Shown piece by piece: positions 47,714 through 59,700 of a stretch of DNA of 64,000 nt. This DNA is from Antedon mediterranea (taxonomy: Eukaryota > Echinodermata > Crinoidea > Comatulida > Antedonidae): contig NC_092675.1 of assembly GCF_964355755.1 (NCBI RefSeq), positions 14,027,312-14,091,311 on the forward strand. Reading direction: 5' to 3'. The notes under the pieces are model-generated. The model was not told the DNA's origin and ran no database searches. It saw nothing but the letters and a program-made list of their open reading frames with translations. Every line of letters starts with the position of its first letter. Position 1 is the stretch's first letter. The position numbers were made by a program, and so were the translations under genes.

Positions 47714-50700
47714 AAACACCAAAGTGCTTAGAATAGCTTCAAATCGTATTTGGAGACGTTTTAGACCATTTTGAGATTTTCGAAAAAACTTGGTTACACA
47801 AAAACATCAAAGTGCTTAAAATCACATTATAAACCGTTTTAGACCATTTTGAGCATTTCGATAACACTTTTCACACAAAAACATCAAAGAGCACAAAATA
47901 GCTTAATATCGTATTTAAAAACGTTTTAGACCATTTTGAGCATTTCGACAAAACTTTTTCACACAAAACACCAAAGTGCTTAGAATAGCTTCAAATCGCA
48001 TTTGGAGACGTTTTAGACCAATTTGTGCATTTCGATAAAACTTGATTACACAAAAACATCAAAGTGCTTAAAATCACATTATAAACCGTTTTAGACCATT
48101 TTGAGCATTTCGATAACACTTTTCACACAAAAACATCAAAGAGCACAAAATAGCTTAATATCGTATTTAAAAACGTTTTAGACCATTTTGAGCATTTCGA
48201 CAAAACTTTTTCACACAAAACACCAAAGTGCTTAGAATAGCTTCAAATCGCATTTGGAGACGTTTTAGACCAATTTGTGCATTTCGATGAAACTTGATTA
48301 CACAAAAACATCAAAGTGCTTAAAATCACATTATAAACCGTTTTAGACCATTTTGAGCATTTCGATAACACTTTTCACACAAAAACATCAAAGAGCACAA
48401 AATAGCTTAATATCGTATTTAAAAACGTTTTAGACCATTTTGAGCATTTAGACAAAACTTTTTCACACAAAACACCAAAGTGCTTAGAATAGCTTCAAAT
48501 CGCATTTGGAGACGTTTTAGACCATTTCGTGATTTTTGAAAAAACTTGTTAACATAAAAACACCAAAGTGTGTTTTGAATAGCTTCAAATCACATTTGGA
48601 GACGTTTTAGACCATTTTGTGATTTTCGAAAAAACTTGTTAACATAAAAACACGAAAGTGCTTAGAATAGCTTCAAATCGCATTTGGAAACGTTTTAGAC
48701 CATTTTGTGATTTCCGAAAAAACTTGTTAACATAAAAACACGAAAGTGCTTAGAATCACATTATAAACCGTTTTAGACCATTTTGAGCATTTCGATAACA
48801 ATTTTCACACAAAAACATCAAAGAGCACAAAATAGCTTAATATCGTATTTAAAAATGTTTTAGACCATTTTGAGCATTTAGATAAAACTTTTTCACACAA
48901 AACACCAAAGTGCTTAGAATAGCTTCAAATCGCATTTGGAGACGTTTTAGACCATTTTGTGATTTTTGAAAAAACTTGTTAACATAAAAACACCAAAGTG
49001 CTTAGAATAGCTTCAAATCACATTTGGAGATGTTTTAGACCATTTTGTGATTTTTGAAAAAACTTGTTAACATAAAAACACGAAAGTGCTTAGAATAGCT
49101 TCAAATCACATTTGGAGACGTTTTAGACCATTTTGTGATTTTTGAAAAAACTTGTTAACATAAAAACACGAAAGTGCTTAGAATAGCTTCAAATCGCATT
49201 TGGAAACGTTTTAGACCATTTTGTGATTTTCGAAAAAGATTGTTAACATAAAAACACCAATGTGCTTAGAATCACATTATAAACCGTTTTAGACCATTTT
49301 GAGCATTTCGATAACAATTTTCACACAAAAACATCAAAGAGCACAAAATAGCTTAATATCGTATTTATAAATGTTTTAGACCATTTTGAGCATTTCGACA
49401 AAACTTTTTCACACAAAACACCAAAGTGCTTAGAATAGCTTCAAATCGCATTTGGAGACGTTTTTTATACCATTTTGTGATTTCGATGAAACTTGATTAC
49501 ACAAAAACATCAAAGTGCTTAAAATCACATTATAAACCGTTTTAGACCATTTTGAGCATTTCGATAACACTTTTCACACAAAAACATCAAAGAGCACAAA
49601 ATAGCTTAATATCGTATTTAAAAACGTTTTAGACCATTTTGAGCATTTAGACAAAACTTTTTCACACAAAACACCAAAGTGCTTAGAATAGCTTCAAATC
49701 GCATTTGGAGACGTTTTAGAACATTTTGTGTTTTTCGAAAAAAAACTGTTAACATAAAAACACCAAAGTGCTTAGAATAGCTTCAAATCGCATTTGGAGA
49801 CGTTTTAGAACATTTTGTGATTTTTGAAAAAACTTGTTAACATAAAAACACCAATGTGCTTAGAATAGCTTCAAATCGCATTTGGAGACGTTTTAGACCA
49901 TTTTGTGATTTTTGAAAAAACTTGTTAACATAAAAACACCAAAGGGCTTAGAATAGCTTCAAATCACATTTGGAGACGTTTTAGACCATTTTGTGATTTT
50001 TGAAAAAACTTGTTAACATAAAAACACGAAAGTGCTTAGAATAGCTTCAAATCGCATTTGGAAACGTTTTAGACCATTTTGTGATTTTCGAAAAAACTTG
50101 TTAACATAAAAACACGAAAGTGCTTAGAATAGCTTCAAATCGCATTTGGAAACGTTTTAGACCATTTTGTGATTTTCGAAAAAAATTGTTAACATAAAAA
50201 CACCAAAGTGCTTAGAATCACATTATAAACCGTTTTAGACCATTTTGAGCATTTCGATAACAATTTTCACACAAAAACATCAAAGAGCACAAAATAGCTT
50301 AATATCGTATTTAAAAATGTTTTAGACCATTTTGAGCATTTAGATAAAACTTTTTCACACAAAACACCAAAGTGCTTAGAATAGCTTCAAATCGCATTTG
50401 GAGACGTTTTAGAGCATTTTGTGATTTTTGAAAAAACTTGTTAACATAAAAACACCAAAGTGCTTAGAATAGCTTCAAATCACATTTGGAGACGTTTTAG
50501 ACCATTTTGTGATTTTTGAAAAAACTTGTTAACATAAAAACACGAAAGTGCTTAGAATAGCTTCAAATCACATTTGGAGACGTTTTAGACCATTTTGTGA
50601 TTTTTGAAAAAACTTGTTAACATAAAAACACGAAAGTGCTTAGAATAGCTTCAAATCGCATTTGGAAACGTTTTAGACCATTTTGTGATTTTCGAAAAAG

Positions 50701-53700
50701 CTTGTTAACATAAAAACACCAAAGTGCTTAGAATCACATTATAAACCGTTTTAGACCATTTTGAGCATTTCGATAACAATTTTCACACAAAAACATCAAA
50801 GAGCACAAAATAGCTTAATATCGTATTTAAAAATGTTTTAGACCATTTTGAGCATTTAGATAAAACTTTTTCACACAAAACACGAAAGTGCTTAGAATAG
50901 CTTCAAATCACATTTGGAGACGTTTTAGACCATTTTGTGATTTTTGAAAAAACTTGTTAACATAAAAACACGAAAGTGCTTAGAATAGCTTCAAATCGCA
51001 TTTGGAAACGTTTTAGACCATTTTGTGATTTTCGAAAAAGCTTGTTAACATAAAAACACCAAAGTGCTTAGAATCACATTATAAACCGTTTTAGACCATT
51101 TTGAGCATTTCGATAACAATTTTCACACAAAAACATCAAAGAGCCCAAAATAGCTTAATATCGTATTTAAAAATGTTTTAGACCATTTTGAGCATTTAGA
51201 TAAAACTTTTTCACACAAAACACCAAAGTGCTTAGAATAGCTTCAAATCGCATTTGGAGACGGTTTAGACCATTTTGTGATTTTGAAAAAACTTGTTAAC
51301 ATAAAAACACCAAAGTGCTTAGAATAGCTTCAAATCGCATTTGGAGACGTTTTAGACCATTTTGTGATTTTCGAAAAAATTTGTTAACATAAAAACACCA
51401 AAGTGCTTAGAATAGCTTCAAATCGTATTTGGAGACGTTTTAGACCATTTTGAGATTTTCGAAAAAACTTGGTTACACAAAAACATCAAAGTGCTTAAAA
51501 TCACATTATAAACCGTTTTAGACCATTTTGAGCATTTCGATAACACTTTTCACACAAAAACATCAAAGAGCACAAAATAGCTTAATATCGTATTTAAAAA
51601 CGTTTTAGACCATTTTGAACATTTCGACAAAACTTTTTCACACAAAACACCAAAGTGCTTAGAATAGCTTCAAATCGCATTTGGAGACGTTTTAGACCAA
51701 TTTGTGCATTTCGATGAAACTTGATTAAACAAAAACATCAAAGTGCTTAAAATCACATTATAAACCGTTTTAGACCATTTTGAGCATTTCGATAACACTT
51801 TTCACACAAAAACATCAAAGAGCACAAAATAGCTTAATATCGTATTTAAAAACGTTTTAGACCATTTTGAGCATTTAGACAAAACTTTTTCACACAAAAC
51901 ACCAAAGTGCTTAGAATAGCTTCAAATCGCATTTGGAGACGTTTTAGAACATTTTGTGTTTTTCGAAAAAACCTGTTAACATAAAAACACCAAAGTGCTT
52001 AGAATAGCTTCAAATCGCATTTGGAGACGATTTAGACCATTTTGTGATTTTCGAAAAAACTTGTTAACATAAAAACACCAAAGTGCTTAGAATAGCGTCA
52101 AATCGTATTTGGAGACGTTTTAGACCATTTTGTGATTTTCGAAAAAACTTGTTAACATAAAAACACCAAAGTGCTTAGAATAGCTTCAAATCGCATTTGG
52201 AGACGTTTTAGACCATTTTGTGCATTTCGATGACACTTGGTTACACAAAAACATCAAAGTGCTTAAAATCACATTATAAATCGTTTTAGACCATTTTGAG
52301 CATTTCGACAAAACTTTTTCACACAAAATACCAAAGTGCTTAGAATAGCTTCAAATCGCATTTGGAGACGTTTTAGACCATTTTGTGATTTTCGAAAAAA
52401 CTTTTTAACATAAAAACACCAAAGTGCTTAGAATAGCTTCAAATCACATTTGGAGACGTTTTAGACCATTTTGTGATTTTCGAAAAAACTTGTTAACATA
52501 AAAACACGAAAGTGCTTAGAATAGCTTCAAATCGCATTTGGAAACGTTTTAGACCATTTTGTGATTTTCGAAAAAAATTGTTAACATAAAAACACAAAAG
52601 TGGTTAGAATTACATTATAAACCGTTTTAGACCATTTTGAGCATTTCGATAACAATTTTCACACAAAAACATCAAAGAGCACAAAATAGCTTAATATCGT
52701 ATTTAAAAATGTTTTAGACCATTTTGAGCATTTAGATAAAACTTTTTCACACAAAACACCAAAGTGCTTAGAATAGCTTCAAATCGCATTTGGAGACGTT
52801 TTAGACCATTTTGTGATTTTTGAAAAAACTTGTAAACATAAAAACACCAAAGTGCTTAGAATAGCTTCAAATCACATTTGGAGACGTTTTAGACCATTTT
52901 GTGATTTTCGAAAAAACTTGTTTACATAAAAACACGAAAGTGCTTAGAATATCTTCAAATCGCATTTGGAAACGTTTTAGACCATTTTGTGATTTTCGAA
53001 AAAACTTGTTAACATAAAAACACGAAAGTGCTTAGAATAGCTTCAAATCGCATTTGGAAACGTTTTAGACCATTTTGTGATTTTCGAAAAAAATTGTTAA
53101 CATAAAAACACCAAAGTGCTTAGAATCACATTATAAACCGTTTTAGACCATTTTGAGCATTTCGATAACAATTTTCACACAAAAACATCAAAGAGCACAA
53201 AATAGCTTAATATCGTATTTAAAAATGTTTTAGACCATTTTGAGCATTTAGATAAAACTTTTTCACACAAAACACCAAAGTGCTTAGAATAGCTTCAAAT
53301 CGCATTTGGAGACGTTTTAGACCATTTTGTGATTTTTGAAAAAACTTGTTAACATAAAAACACCAATGTGCTTAGAATAGCTTCAAATCACATTTGGAGA
53401 CGTTTTAGACCATTTTGTGATTTTTGAAAAAACTTGTTAACATAAAAACACGAAAGTGCTTAGAATAGCTTCAAATCACATTTGGAGACGTTTTAGACCA
53501 TTTTGTGATTTTTGAAAAAACTTGTTAACATAAAAACACGAAAGTGCTTAGAATAGCTTCAAATCGTATTTGGAGACGTTTTAGACCATTTTTTGATTTT
53601 CGAAAAAGATTGTTAACATAAAAACACCAAAGTGCTTAGAATCACATTATAAACCGTTTTAGACCATTTTGAGGATTTCGATAACCATTTTCACACAAAA

Positions 53701-56700
53701 ACATCAAAGAGCACAAAATAGCTTAATATCGTATTTAAAAACGTTTTAGACCATTTTGAGCATTTCGACAAAACTTTTTCACACAAAACACCAAAGTGCT
53801 TAGAATAGCTTCAAATCGCATTTGGAGACGTTTTAGACCAATTTGTGCATTTCGATGAAACTTGATTACACAAAAACATCAAAGTGCTTAAAATCACATT
53901 ATAAACCGTTTTAGACCATTTTGAGCATTTCGATAACACTTTTCACACAAAAACATCAAAGAGCACAAAATAGCTTAATATCGTATTTAAAAACGTTTTA
54001 GACCATTTTGAGCATTTAGACAAAACTTTTTCACACAAAACACCAAAGTGCTTAGAATAGCTTCAAATCGCATTTGGAGACGTTTTAGACCATTTTGTGC
54101 ATTTCGATGAAACTTGGTTACACAAAAAAATCAAAGTGCTTAAAATCACATTATAAATCGTTTTAGACCATTTTGAGGATTTCGACAAAACTTTTTCACA
54201 CAAAATACAAAAGTGCTTAGAATAGCTTCAAATCGCATTTGGAGACGTTTTAGACCATTTTGTGATTTTCGAAAAAACTTTTTAACATAAAAACACCAAA
54301 GTGCTTAGAATAGCTTCAAATCGTATTTTAGACCATTTTGAGATTTTCGAAAAAACTTGGTTACACAAAAATATCAAAGTGCTTAAAATCACATTATAAA
54401 CCGTTTTAGACCATTTTGAGCATTTCGATAACACTTTTCACACAAAAACATCAAAGAGCACAAAATAGCTTAATATCGTATTTAAAAACGTTTTAGACCA
54501 TTTTGAGCATTTCGACAAAACTTTTTCACACAAAACACCAAAGTGCTTAGAATAGCTTCAAATCGCATTTGGAGACGTTTTAGACCAATTTGTGCATTTC
54601 GATGAAACTTGATTACACACAAAAACATCAAAGTGCTTAAAATCACATTATAAACCGTTTTAGACCATTTTGAGCATTTCGATAACACTTTTCACACAAA
54701 AACATCAAAGAGCACAAAATAGCTTAATATCGTATTTAAAAACGTTTTAGACCATTTTGAGCATTTAGACAAAACTTTTTCACACAAAACACCAAAGTGC
54801 TTAGAATAGCTTCAAATCGCATTTGGAGACGTTTTAGACCATTTTGTGATTTTCAAAAAAACTTGTTAACATAAAAACACCAAAGTGCTTAGAATAGCTT
54901 CAAATCGCATTTGGAGACATTTTAGACCAATTTGTGATTTTCGAAAAAAACTTGTCAACATAAAAACACCAAAGTGTTTAGAATAGCTTCAAATCGCATT
55001 TGGAGACGTTTTAGACCAATTTGTGATTTTCGAAAAAACTTATCAACATAAAAACACCAAAGGGTTTAGAATAGCTTCAAATCGCATTTTGAGACGTTTT
55101 AGACCATTTTGTGATTTTCGAAAAAACTTGTTAACATAAAAACACTAAAGTGCTTAGAATAGCTTCAAATCGCATTTGGAAACGTTTTAGACCATTTTGT
55201 GATTTTCGAAAAAACTTGTTAACATAAAAACACGAAAGTGCTTAGAATAGCTTCAAATCGCATTTGGAAACGTTTTAGACCATTTTGTGATTTTCGAAAA
55301 AAATTGTTAACATAAAAACACCAAAGTGCTTAGAATCACATTATAAACCGTTTTAGACCATTTTGAGCATTTCGATAACAATTTTCACACAAAAACATCA
55401 AAGAGCACAAAATAGCTTAATATCGTATTTAAAAATGTTTTAGACCATTTTGAGCATTTGGATAAAACTTTTTCACACAAAACACCAAAGTTCTTAGAAT
55501 AGCTTCAAATCGCATTTGGAGACGTTTTAGACCATTTTGTGATTTTTGAAAAAAATTGTTAACATAAAAACACCAAAGTGCTTAGAATAGCTTCAAATCA
55601 CATTTGGAGACGTTTTAGACCATTTTGTGATATTCGAAAAAACTTGTTAACATAAAAACACGAAAGTGCTTAGAATAGCTTCAAATCGCATTTGGAAACG
55701 TTTTAGACCATTTTGTGATTTTCGAAAAAACTTGTTAACATAAAAACACCAAAGTGCTTAGAATAGCTTCAAATCGCATTTGGAAACGTTTTAGACCATT
55801 TTGTTATTTTCGAAAAAAATTGTTAACATAAAAACACCAAAGTGCTTAGAATCACATTATAAACCGTTTAGACCATTTTGAGCATTTCGATAACAATTTT
55901 CACACAAAAACATCAAAGAGCACAAAATAGCTTAATATCGTATTTAAAAATGTTTTAGACCATTTTGAGCATTTAGAAAAAACTTATCAACATAAAAACA
56001 CCAAAGGGTTTAGAATAGCTTCAAATCGCATTTTGAGACGTTTTAGACCATTTTGAGATTTTCGAAAAAACTTGGTTACACAAAAACATCAAAGTGCTTA
56101 AAATCACATTATAAACCGTTTTAGACCATTTTGAGCATTTCGATAACACTTTTCACACAAAAACATCAAAGAGCACAAAATAGCTTAATATCGTATTTAA
56201 AAACGTTTTAGACCATTTTGAGCATTTCGAAAAAACTTGTTAACCTAAAAATACCAAAGTGTTTAGAATAGCTTCAAATCGCATTTGGAGACGTTTTAGA
56301 CCATTTTGTGATTTTCGAAAAAACTTGTTAACATAAAAACACCAAAGTGCTTCAAATCGCATTTGGAGACATTTTAGACCAATTTGTGATTTTTGAAAAA
56401 ACTTGTTAACATAAAAACACCAAAGTGTTTACAATAGCTTCAAATCGTATTTGGAGACGTTTTAGACCATTTTGTGATTTTCGAAAAAACTTGTTAACAT
56501 AAAAACACCAAAGTACTTAGAATAGCTTCAAATCGCATTTGGAGACGTTTTAGACCATTTTATGCATTTCGATGAAACTTGGTTACACAAAAACATCAAA
56601 GTGCTTAAAATCACATTATAATCCGTTTTAGACCATTTTGAGCATTTCGATAACACTTTTCACACAAAAACATCAAAGAGCACAAAATAGCTTAATATCG

Positions 56701-59700
56701 TATTTAAAAACGTTTTAGACCATTTTGAGCATTTCGACAAAACTTTTTCACACAAAACACCAAAGTGCTTAGAATAGCTTCAAATCGCATTTGGAGACGT
56801 TTTAGACCATTTTGTGATTTTCGAAAAAAATTGTTAACATAAAAACATCAAAGTGCTTAGAATAGCTTCAAATCACATTTGGAGACGTTTTAGACCATTT
56901 TGTGATTTTCGAAAAAACTTGTTAACCTAAAAATACCAAAGTGTTTAGAATAGCTTCAAATCGCATTTGGAGAAGTTTTAGACCATTTTGTGATTTTCGA
57001 AAAAACTTGTTAACATAAAAACACCAAAGTGCTTAGAATAGCTTCAAATCGAATTTGGAGACATTTTAGACCAATTTGTGATTTTCGAAAAAACTTGTCA
57101 ACATAAAAACACCAAAGTGTTTAGAATAGCTTCAAATCGCATTTGGAGACGTGTTAGACCAATTTGTGATTTTCGAAAAAACTTATCAACATAAAAACAC
57201 CAAAGGGTTTAGAATATCTTCAAATCGCATTTGGAGACGTTTTAGACCATTTTGTGATTTTCGAAAAAACTTGTTAACATAAAAACATCAAAGTGTACAG
57301 AATAACTTCAAATCGCATTTGGAGACCGTTTTAGGCCAATTTGTGATTTTCGAAAAAACTTGTTAACCTAAAAATACCAAAGTGTTTAGAATAGCTTCAA
57401 ATCGCATTTGGAGACGTTTTAGACCATTTTGTGATTTTCGAAAAAACTTGTTAACATAAAAACACCAAAGTGCTTCAAATCGCATTTGGAGACATTTTAG
57501 ACCAATTTGTGATTTTTGAAAAAACTTGTTAACATAAAAACACCAAAGTGCTTACAATAGCTTCAAATCGTATTTGGAGACGTTTTAGACCATTTTGTGA
57601 TTTTCGAAAAAACTTGTTAACATAAAAACACGAAAGTACTTAGAATAGCTTCAAATCGCATTTGGAGACGTTTTAGACCATTTTATGCATTTCGATGAAA
57701 CTTGGTTACACAAAAACATCAAAGTGCTTAAAATCACATTATAATCCGTTTTAGACCATTTTGAGCATTTCGATAACACTTTTCACACAAAAACATCAAA
57801 GAGCACAAAATAGCTTAATATCGTATTTAAAAACGTTTTAGACCATTTTGAGCATTTCGACAAAACTTTTTCACACAAAACACCAAAGTGCTTAGAATAG
57901 CTTCAAATCGCATTTGGAGACGTTTTAGACCATTTTGTGATTTTCGAAAAAAATTGTTAACATAAAAACATCAAAGTGTACAGAATAGCTTCAAATCGCA
58001 TTTGGAGACCGTTTTAGGGCAATTTGTGATTTTCGAAAAAACTTGTTAATTTAAAAATACCAAAGTGTTTAGAATAGCTTCAAATCGCATTTGGAGACGT
58101 TTTAGACCATTTTGTGATTTTCGAAAAAACTTGTTAACATAAAAACACCAAAGTGCTTAGAATAGCTTCAAATCGCATTTGGAGACATTTTAGACCAATT
58201 TGTGATTTTCGAAAAAACTTGTCAACATAAAAACACCAAAGTGTTTAGAATAGCTTCAAATCGCATTTGGAGACGTTTTAGACCAATTTGTGATTTTCGA
58301 AAAAACTTATCAACATAAAAACACCAAAGGGTTTAGAATATCTTCAAATCGCATTTGGAGACGTTTTAGACAATTTTGTGATTTTCGAAAAAACTTGTTA
58401 ACATAAAAACACCAAAGTGCTTAGAATAGCTTCAAATCGCATTTGGAGACGTTTTAGACCATTTTGTGATTTTCGAAAAAACTTGGTTACACAAAAACAT
58501 AAAAGTGCTTAAAATCACATTATAAACCGTTTTAGACCATTTTGAGCATTTCGATAACACTTTTCACACAAAAACATCATAGAGCACAAAATAGCTTAAT
58601 ATCGTATTTAAAAACGTTTTAGACCATTTTGAGCATTTCGACAAAACTTGTTAACATAAAAACACCAAAGTGCTTAGAATGGCTTCAATTGCATTTGGAG
58701 ACGCTTTAGACCATTTTGTGATTTTCGAAAAAAATTGTTAACATAAAAACACCAAAGTGCTTAAAATCACATTATAAATCGTTTTAGACCATTTTGAGCA
58801 TTTCGATAACACTTTTCACACAAAAACATCAAAGAGCACAAGATAGCTTAATATCTTATTTAAAAACGTTTTAGACCATTTTGAGCATTTAGACAAAACT
58901 TTTTCACACAAAACACCAAAGTGCTTAGAATAGCTTAAAATCGCATTTGGAGACGTTTTAGACCATTTTGTGATTTTCAAAAAAACTTGTTAACATAAAA
59001 ACACCAAAGTGCTTAGAATAGCTTCAAATCGTATTTGGAGACGTTTTAGACCATTTTGTGATTTTCGAAAAAACTTGTTAACATAAAAACACCAAAGTGC
59101 TTAGAATAGCTTCAAATCGCATTTGGAGACGTTTTAGACCAATTTGTGATTTTCGAAAAAAACTTGTCAACATAAAAACACCAAAGTGTTTAGAATAGCT
59201 TCAAATCGCATTTGGAGACGTTTTAGACCAATTTGTGATTTTCGAAAAAAACTTATCAACATAAAAACACCAAAGTGTTTAGAATAGCTTCAAATCGCAT
59301 TTGGAGACGTTTTAGACCAATTTGTGATTTTCGAAAAAAACTTATCAACATAAAAACACCAAAAGGTTTAGAATAGCTTCAAATCGCATTTGGAAACGTT
59401 TTAGACCATTTTGTGATTTTCGAAAAAACTTGTTAACATAAAAACACGAAAGTGCTTAGAATAGCTTCAAATCGCATTTGGAAACGTTTTATTCCATTTT
59501 GTGATTTTCGAAAAAAATTGTTAACATAAAAACACCAAAGTGCTTAGAATCACATTATAAACCGTTTTAGACCATTTTGAGCATTTCGATAACAATTTTC
59601 ACACAAAAACATCAAAGAGCACAAAATAGCTTAATATCGTATTTAAAAATGTTTTAGACCATTTTGAGCATTTAGAAAAAACTTTTTCACACAAAACACC

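Noticed and set aside
54482-54688. Identical 68-residue frames here and at 62439-62645 as a conserved gene pair
   Set aside because: Identity is explained by the 7957-bp block duplication of satellite; there is no start context, promoter or protein-like composition.
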